A stretch of 64,000 nt of DNA from Clostridiales bacterium (GCA_004556165.1 SFIR01000006.1:1-64000); one strand, 5' to 3'; shown: positions 17,563 through 26,935, counted from the first letter of the stretch. Notes: a model not told the origin generated them from the letters alone. Program-made: numbers and translations.

Positions 17563-18668
17563 GTGTAAATGAAAATGATGTTTTGCTCAAGGTAGAACAC
17601 CTTTGCATGTATTTCGGCCCCAAGAAGGCTGTGAACGATGTTTCCTTCGATATTCATCGCGGTGAAGTTTTCGGCCTCGTCGGCGAATCCGGCTGCGGTA
17701 AGACCACTACCGGCCGTACCATAATCAAGCTGTATAATGCAACCTCCGGTAATGTTTATTTCAAAGGCCGCCGTATCGTAGCAGGAACGAAATCCTATAA
17801 GGATGAGATTAAGAAGCTCCGTGCTAAAAAGAAGCAGTCCAAGGATCAGAATGAGATTGCGGAATGCAATGAGCGCATTGCGGAGCTTAAAAAGGAGATC
17901 GAGCTTGCAAAGCATGACCAGAAGAATTGCGATAAGGATTACCGCAAGGATATGGCAGCAGCCGGCACTCCCGTTCGTAAGGGTGAACGTCTTGTCACCA
18001 AGATACAGATGATCTATCAGGACCCCGTTGCATCTCTTGACCCCCGTATGACGGTTGAGGAGATAATCGCCGAGGGCCTGAAGATTCAAGGAATTAAGGA
18101 CAAGAAGTACATAAGAGAACAGGTCATTGAAATGCTTGAAACCGTTGGTCTTGTTCGTGAGCATGCCACCCGTTATCCTCATGAGTTCTCCGGCGGTCAG
18201 CGTCAGCGTATAGGTATCGCGCGCTCCATCATCATGAAGCCCGAGATGATAATTGCCGACGAACCCATTTCGGCTCTTGACGTTTCTATTCGTGCGCAGG
18301 TCATCAATCTGCTAAATGATCTCAGGGAGTCAATGGGCCTCACGATCATGTTCATAGCGCATGACCTCTCCGTCGTCAAGTACTTCTCCGATCGCATCGG
18401 CGTCATGTACTTCGGTGATATGGTTGAGCTTGCAGATTCCGATGAGCTGTTCAAGCATCCTCTGCATCCCTACACCCGTTCGCTGCTCTCAGCTATTCCT
18501 CTCCCCGATCCCGAGATGGAAAAGAACCGCGTGCGTATTCGTTATAACCCCAAGGTCGATCACGAGTACACCACAGAGGTTCCCGAGTTCCGCGAGGTCT
18601 GCCCCGGGCATTTCGTCCGCTGCACCATGAAGGAATACGAGAAGTATCTCCAGCAGGTAAAAGAATAA
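17559..18668 (+). CDS. oppF: Peptide ABC transporter ATPase (OppF-like) with coiled-coil insert
   Basis: The ATG at 17559 overlaps the end of oppD by 4 bases. Walker A is GESGCGKTT, the signature FSGGQRQRIGIARSI is near residue 211, Walker B is MIIADEPISALD, and the C-terminal oligopeptide domain ends with CPGHFVRC. About 60 extra residues (~75-135), highly charged and predicted coiled coil (KSYKDEIKKLRAKKKQSK, then ERIAELKKEIELAKHDQK), lie just before the Q-loop segment IQMIYQDPVASLDP. The insert falls in the same lobe of the nucleotide-binding domain as that of OppD, on the opposite side of the Q-loop. It pairs with OppD to energise the permease. Confidence 0.92.
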   Translation: MSVNENDVLLKVEHLCMYFGPKKAVNDVSFDIHRGEVFGLVGESGCGKTTTGRTIIKLYNATSGNVYFKGRRIVAGTKSYKDEIKKLRAKKKQSKDQNEIAECNERIAELKKEIELAKHDQKNCDKDYRKDMAAAGTPVRKGERLVTKIQMIYQDPVASLDPRMTVEEIIAEGLKIQGIKDKKYIREQVIEMLETVGLVREHATRYPHEFSGGQRQRIGIARSIIMKPEMIIADEPISALDVSIRAQVINLLNDLRESMGLTIMFIAHDLSVVKYFSDRIGVMYFGDMVELADSDELFKHPLHPYTRSLLSAIPLPDPEMEKNRVRIRYNPKVDHEYTTEVPEFREVCPGHFVRCTMKEYEKYLQQVKE

Positions 18669-18677
18669 TTTGAATTC

Positions 18678-18714
18678 TTCGGGCGCAGCATAAACATATA
18701 ATGCTGCGCCCGAA
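18678..18714 (+). terminator. Terminator-like hairpin of the opp operon
   Basis: TTCGGGCGCAGCAT (18678-18691) pairs perfectly with ATGCTGCGCCCGAA (18701-18714). The tail is TTCTATCTT, a modest U-run. Confidence 0.75.
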
Positions 18715-18729
18715 TTCTATCTTAACAAC

Positions 18730-19164
18730 ATGGAAAAAGAAAAGAAAGAAAGAAAAAATCATCCGCTGCTGCTGAGGTATCTCATATCCTTTGCCGTCGC
18801 TGCACTCATGGCACTCGGAGTTATGAGTATTAGGGGTCTGTTTTCAGGCGAAGAAATGAGCCTGTATGATACCTATAAGGCACTTTGCGACGGCTTTTTT
18901 GTCGCAGGAATTCTGATGCTGTGCTTCGGCTGTATTGTTTTCGTGGCGCAGGAAGGCGCATTTGATGCGCTGCGCTTCGTCGGTCACAGCCTGATTGGTC
19001 TGCTTAAAAAAAGAAGGCCGGGCGAAAAAAGCGAGACCTATGCGGATTATAAGGAAAAGCTCGCTAAAAAAGGAAAAGGCAAGTTCTTTTATATGATCAT
19101 TGTCGGAGCGGTTTTCGTTGCTGTGGCAGCGATATTCCTGCTCCTGTCGGAAAGCCTATTGTGA
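18730..19164 (+). CDS. DUF3899 family membrane protein
   Basis: A 144-residue protein with two helices near the N-terminus (LISFAVAALMALGVMSI; FFVAGILMLCFGCIVFVA), a soluble stretch, and a final helix (MIIVGAVFVAVAAIFLLL). The segment EGAFDALRFVGHSL followed by ETYADYKEK matches DUF3899 proteins of Firmicutes, whose function is not known. No strong ribosome site is visible. It begins 16 bases after the opp terminator and may depend on readthrough. It is convergent with the maltodextrin operon. Confidence 0.75.
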   Translation: MEKEKKERKNHPLLLRYLISFAVAALMALGVMSIRGLFSGEEMSLYDTYKALCDGFFVAGILMLCFGCIVFVAQEGAFDALRFVGHSLIGLLKKRRPGEKSETYADYKEKLAKKGKGKFFYMIIVGAVFVAVAAIFLLLSESLL

Positions 19165-19180
19165 TTAAACCAAAATAACT

Positions 19181-19217
19181 GCGAGCCGTCCGAAGTTCTC
19201 GGGCGGCTCGCTTTTTG
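19181..19217. terminator. Bidirectional terminator between convergent units
   Basis: GCGAGCCG (19181-19188) pairs with CGGCTCGC (19204-19211), with further inner pairing. TTTTTGCTT follows on the plus strand, and a weaker T-rich run on the minus strand. Confidence 0.8.
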
Positions 19218-19242
19218 CTTGCAGAAATATTTTGCGATGAAA

Positions 19243-20772
19243 TCAGTTGAGAATAGCAATGCCCCAAGGATCAAGCTTCAAGGTGCTGCCGTTGTAGGTA
19301 ATGCCGCTGCCCTGATTGATGTTTGCATCGAGTATGCCGGCAAGTGAAAGACCAGTTAAAGATACGGACTTTGCTTCACGGCACAGGTTAAGAACGATGG
19401 TTATTGTGCTTCCGTTCCAAGTCCTCTCAATAATGCAGATATCGCTGTCCTCCTGCTCGATAATGCTTGATGTGCCTCGCGCAATCTCGGGGAAAGCGTT
19501 CCTAAGAGCATTGGCATTCCCGATATAGTTAAGGAGCGAGTTATCGTCAGCAAGAAGCTCTTTTACGCTGCCAAGCGGATACTTTGCTTCAGTAGCGCCG
19601 GGAGGAGCGTATGTCACCTTGGTAATATCATCCCAATACATTCCGATTCGTTTGTTGGGATCATTGCCCGAGCCTACAAGACCGCATTCGTCGCCGTAGT
19701 AGAAATACGTACCGCCGCGCATCATGGCAAGCATGCCGTATGCCGCCTTGACGCGAGGCATATCGTACAGCCCCATAATTCCGTTGAAACGCTCCGTATC
19801 GTGGTTGTCAATGAAAGGCGCCATGAGCGCATCGGTTCCAAAGCGTTCTTCCAGGTGGGTTGTGAGATACGCATAGCTGTCTCCGCGATCGGTCGTGGTT
19901 TCATCGAGAATCCCTGCGATGATACCCTTGCCGTTATTGCCTGTGGACATCGGGAAATAGAAGAAACTGTCTATTCCGCTGCGGTAGTATGAGGCGATTG
20001 TGGCTTCGTCCGCCCAGCATTCACCGACGATATAGCAGTCGGGCTTAATAATGGATTTCGCTTCGGCATTGAGCCAGCTCAGGAATTCGATGTTTCTTTC
20101 AGAGCTTCCGGTGTAGTAGCTCGTTACGGCATCAAGGCGGAATCCGTCAACGCCCATATCCAACCAAAAGCGCATTATATCGGAGATTTCGGCTCTGACA
20201 TCGGGATTATCGAGATTCAGGTCGGGCATGGTCGAAACAAAGCGGCATTCAAAATAGCTTCCGTTAATCTTTTCGTAACCGCTTCCGCCGGTATCGCTCC
20301 AATTATAGTAGTCGCGGTACTCGGCATCGGGGCCGGTTTTGCTGTTCCGGAACCATGGATGCTCGTTTGATGTGTGGTTGACAACAAGATCGAGAATGAC
20401 ATCAATATTCAGCTCATGCGCCCTATCAAGGAAAACCTTGAAATCATCAAGCGTACCGTACTGAGGATCAACGTCATAATAATCGGTAATATCGTATTTG
20501 TGATACGAGGGCGAGGGCATTATGGGCATGAGCCATATGCCTGTAAATCCAAGATCACGGACATATTCGAGCTTATCGGCTGCACCCTTGAAATCACCGA
20601 TGCGGTCACCGTCCGAATCCGCAAAGGAATAGATGAAAATCTCGTACCAGTTGCGGACATTATCATCCGGGATGTTTTCCTGTAAGGCTGCCGGTTTGGA
20701 GCAGCCGGCAAAGCCGCACGCGCTGATGCATAGAGCAGTAAGCAGTATAAAGGCAATTATTCTTCTTTTCAT
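19243..20772 (-). CDS. Secreted alpha-amylase family lipoprotein (GH13)
   Basis: The 509-residue product starts with a lipoprotein signal (IIAFILLTALCISACGFAGC). The GH13 barrel follows: YEIFIYSFADSDGDRIGD, then DLVVNHTSNEHPWF. The nucleophile in GFRLDAV is D214, the acid/base in GECWADE is E251, and the transition-state Asp in DNHDTERF is D325. All catalytic residues are present. The calcium-site motif DSDGDRIGD is typical of amylases and oligo-1,6-glucosidase-like enzymes. It should cut starch or maltodextrin at the cell surface. It is the last gene of the maltodextrin locus, 4 bases after malG, with AAAGGA as ribosome site. Confidence 0.93.
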   Translation of the reverse strand: MKRRIIAFILLTALCISACGFAGCSKPAALQENIPDDNVRNWYEIFIYSFADSDGDRIGDFKGAADKLEYVRDLGFTGIWLMPIMPSPSYHKYDITDYYDVDPQYGTLDDFKVFLDRAHELNIDVILDLVVNHTSNEHPWFRNSKTGPDAEYRDYYNWSDTGGSGYEKINGSYFECRFVSTMPDLNLDNPDVRAEISDIMRFWLDMGVDGFRLDAVTSYYTGSSERNIEFLSWLNAEAKSIIKPDCYIVGECWADEATIASYYRSGIDSFFYFPMSTGNNGKGIIAGILDETTTDRGDSYAYLTTHLEERFGTDALMAPFIDNHDTERFNGIMGLYDMPRVKAAYGMLAMMRGGTYFYYGDECGLVGSGNDPNKRIGMYWDDITKVTYAPPGATEAKYPLGSVKELLADDNSLLNYIGNANALRNAFPEIARGTSSIIEQEDSDICIIERTWNGSTITIVLNLCREAKSVSLTGLSLAGILDANINQGSGITYNGSTLKLDPWGIAILN

Positions 20773-20776
20773 TACA

Positions 20777-21634
20777 TTATCCTTTCACGGAACCGGCGGT
20801 AAGACCGTTCACGAGGTATTTTACGAGGCAGAAATAGAGAATAACGATGGGAACCGCGATGAATACGGAGCCTGCCGCAAAGCGCGCGAAATGCGTTTCA
20901 GGCAGACTGAAAAGACCCACTGCGACAGTCCAGAGGTTTCTGTCCTTGAGAAGGAGCTTGGGAAGAAGCACATCGCTCCACGGCCATGCAAACTGGGTGA
21001 GCACGGTATAGACTATCATGGGTTTGCTTAGCGGCAGCGTTATTCTCGTAAACACCTGAAGCTGAGTACAGCCGTCAAGCCTTGCAGCCTCATAGATATT
21101 GTTGGGGATGGAATCGAAGTACCCCTTCTGCACCATGTACGCAGCAGGAGCAGTCGAAGCGTAGAAAAAGATAAGCGCAGTGAGCTTGTTCACAAGGTTT
21201 AGCTGCGTCATTATGATATAAACGGCGGTGAGCCCCATGAACCCGGGGAACATGCCGAGAACGAGCGTGGTCTTTTTGAGAGCATCCCTGCCCTTGAAAC
21301 GGAAACGGGACATGACATACCCCGTCAGGATAACGAGTATGGTGCCGAGTATGCAGCTTCCGCTCGCGACATAGAGGGTATTGAAAAACCACTTCTTATA
21401 CGGATAAAGCCCGTTTACATCATCGGTAAAGAGACTGATGAAGGTGTCAAGGCTGAAAGCCTTGGGGAAGAACCCCTTGAAGTCATATAGGCTTCCGGAT
21501 TTTGACAGTGAGGCGAGTATCAGCCAAAGACAGGGGAAAAGGAATACCACGCTCATGAATATGAGCAGAAAATATGTAAAGAAATTATCTGCGAGCTTGC
21601 GTGGCACAAGCTTTTTTCTTTTTTTAGTACTCAT
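20777..21634 (-). CDS. malG: Maltodextrin ABC permease (MalG-like)
   Basis: The 285-residue protein has six helices. The coupling-loop motif reads YEAARLDGCTQLQVFTRITL, and the C-terminus KYLVNGLTAGSVKG is the classic MalG ending. Its ATG overlaps the malF stop by 4 bases. It completes the membrane channel with MalF. No ATPase gene (MsmX/MalK type) lies in this locus, so the transporter probably uses a shared ATPase encoded elsewhere, as is common in Firmicutes sugar importers. Confidence 0.93.
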   Translation of the reverse strand: MSTKKRKKLVPRKLADNFFTYFLLIFMSVVFLFPCLWLILASLSKSGSLYDFKGFFPKAFSLDTFISLFTDDVNGLYPYKKWFFNTLYVASGSCILGTILVILTGYVMSRFRFKGRDALKKTTLVLGMFPGFMGLTAVYIIMTQLNLVNKLTALIFFYASTAPAAYMVQKGYFDSIPNNIYEAARLDGCTQLQVFTRITLPLSKPMIVYTVLTQFAWPWSDVLLPKLLLKDRNLWTVAVGLFSLPETHFARFAAGSVFIAVPIVILYFCLVKYLVNGLTAGSVKG

Positions 21635-22959
21635 TGATAGGTGTCCTCCTGCTTATAGGCTGCCGAGCGCACATATACCGAAAGCGATGCTATCGCGGTG
21701 ACAATGAAGATAACAAGACTGATCGCTGCGCCGATGGAGTAATAATTGTTATCGACCGACAGCTTATACAGCCAGTTTATCAAAAGATCGGTATCGCTTG
21801 CAAGGAAGTAATCAGCGTAATTGGAAATCACTCCGCTTCTCAGGAAGAAGAAAATACCGAAATTATTGAAATTACCGACAAACTGGCCGATCAGAACCGG
21901 AGTTGTGGAGAAAACAACGAACGGAAGCGTTATCTTTCTGAACTGCTGGAAGGGAGAAGCTCCGTCGAGAGAAGCAGCTTCGTACAGATCGGTATTGATG
22001 TTTGAGAGAATTCCGGTGGTCATAAGCATGATGGAGGGGGTGCTTATCCACGCATTGACAAACAGACCGATGCAGCGCGCCCACCATTTTGCCGAAGCAT
22101 CGTTAGTGAGGAAAAATATCTTCTGGAAACCGGCTTCGGCAATGTAATAGTTGATGGGGCCGGACTGCGAGAACATGAATTTGAAGCCGAGCATTGAAAT
22201 AAAGCCCGGTATCGCATATGCAAGGATCGGGAATGCGCGCCAGAATTTAGAACCGCGCACATTGCGCTTGTTGAGCAGCAATGCCATTCCGAGACCGAGC
22301 ACGAAGTTTAGTGCGGTCGAGGCAACGGCCCAAAGCACATTCCATACGAATATGCGCCCGAAGGTCGACCCGATTTTGCCGAGGCTGAATATCTTCTTCC
22401 ATGCCGAGAGCGACCAATCCGCAAGCACGGGGTGTACGACATCGCCGCCGAGGTTAGTAAACGCCATGCATATCATGAAGACGATGGGCAGTACGGTGAA
22501 GATGCATACGCCTATGATGGGAAATATGAGCGCAGTGGTGTGAAATTTATCATCCGCGATAGTCAGGAGCGTACGCTTGAATTTGCGCGGACTGCGGCCG
22601 CTTTCGACCTCATGCGCGGTGAAAATCACATCCTTGATATTCGAAATATGGACGACAACAGCGAATATCAGGACGAATATGGACATGAGTCCGAGTATCA
22701 GCATGGTGAGCGAATTATCGCCCGCGCGTCCGAGCCACAGATCCTCTTCAACGGTACCGAGGGTAAAGAACCCGATAATGTTTTTGATTCCGCTCGTTGC
22801 AAAATAGTAGACGAAAAAAGCAAAGGCGGATAGGTATACCAAACCCTTGACTATCTGGCCGTAGCAGAGCTGCCCGGCTCCCATGATCAGCGCGGAAAGC
22901 TTTACCTGAAACGGAGACCTCAGATAGCTTTTCCACGCTGAACGTACTTTTGCTCCCAT
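21631..22959 (-). CDS. malF: Maltodextrin ABC permease (MalF-like)
   Basis: At 442 residues this is a MalF-type permease with an N-terminal extension of extra helices. Such extensions occur in MalF/GanP-like proteins, where they hold AYLSPLLMGAGQL-like segments (here LSALIMGAGQLCYGQIVKG). The coupling loop reads YEAASLDGASPFQQFRKITL. The ribosome site GGAGGTCTC lies 5 bases from the ATG. It forms the channel with MalG. Gene order binding protein-MalF-MalG is the usual one. Confidence 0.93.
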   Translation of the reverse strand: MGAKVRSAWKSYLRSPFQVKLSALIMGAGQLCYGQIVKGLVYLSAFAFFVYYFATSGIKNIIGFFTLGTVEEDLWLGRAGDNSLTMLILGLMSIFVLIFAVVVHISNIKDVIFTAHEVESGRSPRKFKRTLLTIADDKFHTTALIFPIIGVCIFTVLPIVFMICMAFTNLGGDVVHPVLADWSLSAWKKIFSLGKIGSTFGRIFVWNVLWAVASTALNFVLGLGMALLLNKRNVRGSKFWRAFPILAYAIPGFISMLGFKFMFSQSGPINYYIAEAGFQKIFFLTNDASAKWWARCIGLFVNAWISTPSIMLMTTGILSNINTDLYEAASLDGASPFQQFRKITLPFVVFSTTPVLIGQFVGNFNNFGIFFFLRSGVISNYADYFLASDTDLLINWLYKLSVDNNYYSIGAAISLVIFIVTAIASLSVYVRSAAYKQEDTYQ

Positions 22960-22973
22960 ATGAGACCTCCTTC

Positions 22974-24473
22974 TTATGCGAGGGTATCTATTGCGTCTCT
23001 GATTTGCTGAACAAGCCTGTCAAGACCTGCCTTGATGAGCTCGGGAGTATCATAAAGCCTGTCCTCGCCGCGCCCTTCGCGGTACGGATCCGTGGAAAGA
23101 TCGATTAAGAAGGATTCGGCGGGAGTCCAGATCTGGCCGACCTCCGTGATTGCCGGCATTATGCTGATAAGACCGCGGTCAAGCTTGTCAAAGAGAATAC
23201 CGACGGTGGGATCGCTCTTTGCAACCTCAGCGGCTGCGTCGTCACGGGCAGGAGTAATGCCGAGGTCGGCATTGCGCTGCATGACCTGCTCGTAGCTTGC
23301 CGCAAATTCGATGAATGCGAGGGAAGCATTGGGACATTTGGTATATGAGGAAATGCCGTAGCCGTTGATGCCGCCCATCATCATGGTTTCGGTCGTGAGG
23401 GAATCCATATCGGTGATGGTATCCTGCCAATTATCGGCTGTGAGGTCGCCGCTCTTGGGAAGACGGGGAACATTGACCATCTTTAGGTCGGCATATGCGC
23501 TTTCCTCGGTCCAATTACCTGTATTGACCATGGAACGAATGAACATCGTGTAAACATCGGGGGTGGTGACGGTGCAGAGCATCACCTTGTCGGCAAGGTA
23601 CTGATACGCAGCGGATGCGAAGGTCTTATCGAGAACCTCGGTATTATCCATTTCGCCCGCCCACTGCTGGATCATGTAGGCTCCCTTATCGGCGTCGCCT
23701 GCGTTAAGACCTATATCCTTAGCATCCGTACCGTTGCTGCCGAATACATAAGCGCCGAAGGTCATGAGGTAACCGCTCATAAAATAGGTATCGACGGTCT
23801 CATCGAGATAACCGTACTGAGTGGGCATATTGCCCTCCTTGCAGACCTCGGAATAGGCATAGAGAGCGGTATAGGTCTCAAAAAAGTCGGGAATATCGTT
23901 ATTGTTGATATCCCAATCGGTCTTCCAGTTCTCGGGGAGGCTGGATTCAATGTAGTAAAGCATACCGGACTGTACGTTTACGGGTATACCGCAATAGAAG
24001 TTTTCGCCGTCGATATTTATGGTATATGCATTCCATGCGCTCTCGGGGATATGGGAATAGCTTTCCATACTCTTTACGGGAAGCGGCAGGATATGCTTGT
24101 TATTTGCATATTTCATAATGATGTCGTTTGCCTGATACCATACATCGGGACCGTAGCCGTAAGGGCCGTCGGTTGCGAGGTCGGAATACTGGTCGATATT
24201 CATGCGCTCTGCGGAAATGCCCTTATCCTTATAGGCTTCATTGAAAGCCTCGATGAGCTTGTCAACATATCCGATCTCAATAGCGGTATCGTTTTCAAGA
24301 ACCTTGACGACTGCACCCTTTTCAAGCTCACCGGTGAAACGGGACATTACCTGCTCGTAAAGCTCGGAGACCTCTCCATCGGGCGTGGGGTTGCTGACGC
24401 CGGTTTCACCGCATCCGACGATTACGGCTGCAGCAAGGATGAGTGCAAGAAAGATAGCAAAAAACTTTTTCAT
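22974..24473 (-). CDS. Maltodextrin ABC substrate-binding lipoprotein
   Basis: From the ATG at 24473 (ribosome site TAAGGAGG) the product is 499 residues, with a lipoprotein signal (FFAIFLALILAAAVIVGC). The mature part has family 1 solute-binding features: VVKVLENDTAIEIGYVDKLIEAFNEAY near the N-terminus and GYGISSYTKCPNASLAFIEFAA in the C-terminal lobe. It has about 100 residues more than MalE. It lies between a cytosolic GH13 enzyme and MalFG, so maltodextrin or a related alpha-glucan oligosaccharide is the likely ligand. The longer open frame upstream is rejected because it lies before the signal peptide. Confidence 0.9.
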   Translation of the reverse strand: MKKFFAIFLALILAAAVIVGCGETGVSNPTPDGEVSELYEQVMSRFTGELEKGAVVKVLENDTAIEIGYVDKLIEAFNEAYKDKGISAERMNIDQYSDLATDGPYGYGPDVWYQANDIIMKYANNKHILPLPVKSMESYSHIPESAWNAYTINIDGENFYCGIPVNVQSGMLYYIESSLPENWKTDWDINNNDIPDFFETYTALYAYSEVCKEGNMPTQYGYLDETVDTYFMSGYLMTFGAYVFGSNGTDAKDIGLNAGDADKGAYMIQQWAGEMDNTEVLDKTFASAAYQYLADKVMLCTVTTPDVYTMFIRSMVNTGNWTEESAYADLKMVNVPRLPKSGDLTADNWQDTITDMDSLTTETMMMGGINGYGISSYTKCPNASLAFIEFAASYEQVMQRNADLGITPARDDAAAEVAKSDPTVGILFDKLDRGLISIMPAITEVGQIWTPAESFLIDLSTDPYREGRGEDRLYDTPELIKAGLDRLVQQIRDAIDTLA

Positions 24474-24486
24474 GGTATTTTCCTCC

Positions 24487-26118
24487 TTAAATCTCCATGA
24501 TCTTGTATTCATAAGGCGGAATCCCCGCCCTTGTTTCGTTGTTGGGGTTGACCTTGAGGACGAGCTTCTGGCTTTCGGCTGCACGAATGATGGTGATTAC
24601 GCCATCCGATTCGTTTATTGAAAAGCTTCCGACGGAAAGAGCAGGCTGCTTTTTGAACTCAATCAACTCCTTAATCGCCTTCCACAGCGGAGTGGCGGTA
24701 TAGTCATGCTCCCAGTCGAAGCAGCGGCGGCAGTCGGGATCATAACCGCCCGAAAGCCCTATCTCGTCACCGTAATAAACGGAGGGTATGCCCGGATAGA
24801 AGAACATAATCGCCATTGCCGAGCGCAGCTTCCGTTCATCCCCCTTGACTCGTGAAAGAAAACGGTCGGTATCGTGGCTGTCCAAAAGATTCAGCATTTT
24901 TTCACTTGCCGGCATGCTGAAGGCATGATACAGCCTGACAAGCCTGTCGCGGAAGGCTGAGGCATCAATGGTATTGAATGCGAAAAGATCAAGACATGCT
25001 TTGGTGAAGCCGTAGTTCATAACTCCGTCGTATTCGTCACCGTTCAGATACCAGTTCTGCCTATGCCAGTCTTCACCTATGATAATAACATCGGGCTTCT
25101 CGCGCACGAGCGACTCACGGTACGCACGCAGGAAACGGTGGCTGATCTCGTCGGAGACATCCAGCCTCCATGCATCAACGCCGTAATCACGCATCCAATC
25201 GATGCAAAGATCGGTGAAGTATTCTATAACCTCGGGGTTTGCGGTATTGAGCTTCGGCATCGCTTTGACGCTGGAGAAGGTGCGGTAGCTGCCATCGGGA
25301 TTCCACACGAACCAGTCGTAATACTTCGATGCTTTGCCGAGCTTTTGCGCATCTAAGAAGAATGGGTGCTTCCAGGAAAGATGATTGAATACTCCGTCAA
25401 GCATGATGCGGATACCGTTTTTATGCGCTTCATTTATTAAATCGCGCAGCGCTTCGTTGCCGCCGAATTCAGGATCGACATTCTCATAATCAACGGTTTC
25501 GTACTTATGATTGGTCGGTGAACAGAAGATGGGGTTAAGATAGATAAAATTCACGCCCAGCTCGACGAGATAGGGGAGATGCTCGGTAATGCCGACAAGG
25601 TCACCGCCGTAAAAGCTCTTGGGCGTGGGGATCTCGCCCCATTCGGCATTGACATAGCTCATATCCTTGTCATGAGAACCGATGGCAAAGCGTTCGGGGA
25701 AGATCTGGTACCCGACAGCGGTTCTGACCCAATCGGGCACCGTCATCATGTCGCAGGGGAACTGCGCGCAGCACTCAAAATAGTTGAAATACGCAAGGCT
25801 GTGGTCAAAGGTATCGGTGAGCCCTTCCTCGGAGAGATAGCGCACACAGCCATCCGCACAGCTCAGCTCAAAGATATAGGCAAAGCGTATATCGGTGCGC
25901 GGCACGGATGCGTAGAAATATTCAAATTCGGAATCGCTGAAGCGAATTTCCATCTCCGCTTCATCACGGCGGAGATACCATTCATCCTTATTGCAGAGGT
26001 AAAGAAGCTTTGCACGGAGTACTGTAAAGCGCTCCGCACGGAAACGGACATGCATTTGCCCGTTCAGGGCGCAAACATCGAGCGGACCCGGGGTGTGTAA
26101 AACGGAAGACGAATTCAA
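24487..26118 (-). CDS. Cytosolic GH13 glycosidase (neopullulanase/cyclomaltodextrinase-like)
   Basis: The 543-residue protein has no signal peptide. It has an N-terminal beta domain (about residues 1-120) and then the barrel: QIFPERFAIGSHDKD, MLDGVFNHLSWKHPFF, WRLDVSDEI with D320, GEDWHRQNW with E349, and LLDSHDTDRF with D416. The N-terminal domain and QIFPERF motif place it with neopullulanase/cyclomaltodextrinase-type enzymes, which cut imported maltodextrins. The start is a TTG at 26118, chosen because GAGG lies 8 bases upstream and no ATG fits. It begins 10 bases after the LacI stop. Confidence 0.9.
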   Translation of the reverse strand: MNSSSVLHTPGPLDVCALNGQMHVRFRAERFTVLRAKLLYLCNKDEWYLRRDEAEMEIRFSDSEFEYFYASVPRTDIRFAYIFELSCADGCVRYLSEEGLTDTFDHSLAYFNYFECCAQFPCDMMTVPDWVRTAVGYQIFPERFAIGSHDKDMSYVNAEWGEIPTPKSFYGGDLVGITEHLPYLVELGVNFIYLNPIFCSPTNHKYETVDYENVDPEFGGNEALRDLINEAHKNGIRIMLDGVFNHLSWKHPFFLDAQKLGKASKYYDWFVWNPDGSYRTFSSVKAMPKLNTANPEVIEYFTDLCIDWMRDYGVDAWRLDVSDEISHRFLRAYRESLVREKPDVIIIGEDWHRQNWYLNGDEYDGVMNYGFTKACLDLFAFNTIDASAFRDRLVRLYHAFSMPASEKMLNLLDSHDTDRFLSRVKGDERKLRSAMAIMFFYPGIPSVYYGDEIGLSGGYDPDCRRCFDWEHDYTATPLWKAIKELIEFKKQPALSVGSFSINESDGVITIIRAAESQKLVLKVNPNNETRAGIPPYEYKIMEI

Positions 26119-26128
26119 GGCGGTTTCC

Positions 26129-26881
26129 TCACTTAATCAGAATATGGTGGGATTCGAAGGGGATGGATTTGCGCTCAAGCGCGAGGTAGAATACCTCTAT
26201 GGCGCTGCGCGCGTAGGCTTCATAATCGAACCCTTCGCCCAGTTTTATCAAAACGGTGTCCGGTTCATCGAAGGAAGCAGCTTCCTTCGGCGTAAGGACA
26301 ACGTCAAATATGCTTGCTGTTTTATCCGCTTGCTTGCCGCAATGGAATCTTTCGGCAATGAGCCCGGCTTTTTTCTTAGCTGAGGCTGCAAGGAATTTGG
26401 CTTTGATATGCTCCATATCGAAGGCAATGCTGAAAAAAAGATAGTCGGTAATATCACCTTCGAGATATATCAGGGGAACAAAGGTATTGTCGCCGACGCA
26501 TGAAAATTCATCGGCTGAAATGTCGAGCGCAAAGATAGCATCAACATTCGGATCGTTTCTATATGTGCAGCTTTCGGTGAGAATTGTGAGCCTGCGCCCG
26601 TACTTTTCCGCCTCCGCTGCCAATGCGCGGATAATCGCGAGCTTATGCTCGCTGTTTTCGGGATGAGGGCAATAGACCCCGAGATTTCCCGTATTGCCGA
26701 GGGCGAGAGCCTTCGCAACGGAATGGGGGGCATAACCGACCATGTTCGCATAGTGAAGCACTTTTTTCCGCGTTGCTTCACTGATGGACTGCTTGGTGGA
26801 ATTATTCAGAACATAGGATACCGTTGCGGTGGATACTCCGCATGCAGCAGCGATATCTTTTATCGTGACCTTAGTATTCAT
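26129..26881 (-). CDS. Compact LacI family regulator
   Basis: The 250-residue protein opens with a LacI helix-turn-helix (TIKDIAAACGVSTATVSYVLN) and hinge (PHSVAKALALGNTGNLGV). The sensor part is only ~190 residues, against ~270 in typical members, so one or both lobes are reduced. The recognition helix has TVSYVLN where TVSRVLN is common. The ATG at 26881 is preceded closely by the terminator of the upstream gene. The nearest ribosome site (GGAG) is 15 bases away and lies inside that hairpin. It most likely controls this maltodextrin locus through the palindrome at 28290-28305. That link is inference. Confidence 0.85.
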   Translation of the reverse strand: MNTKVTIKDIAAACGVSTATVSYVLNNSTKQSISEATRKKVLHYANMVGYAPHSVAKALALGNTGNLGVYCPHPENSEHKLAIIRALAAEAEKYGRRLTILTESCTYRNDPNVDAIFALDISADEFSCVGDNTFVPLIYLEGDITDYLFFSIAFDMEHIKAKFLAASAKKKAGLIAERFHCGKQADKTASIFDVVLTPKEAASFDEPDTVLIKLGEGFDYEAYARSAIEVFYLALERKSIPFESHHILIK

Positions 26882-26884
26882 AAG

Positions 26885-26925
26885 AAAAAAGGGACGCTCC
26901 GGGAAAAATCCCGGCAATGCGTCCC
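26885..26925 (-). terminator. Terminator between the starch-binding lipoprotein and lacI
   Basis: On the minus strand GGGACGC pairs with GCGTCCC (26925-26919 with 26897-26891), with an inner CCGGGA/TCCCGG stem, followed by TTTTTT. It is a strong intrinsic terminator whose U-run ends four bases before the lacI ATG. Downstream maltodextrin genes therefore depend on readthrough or an unseen promoter. Confidence 0.85.
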
Positions 26926-26935
26926 AATGGTTTTG

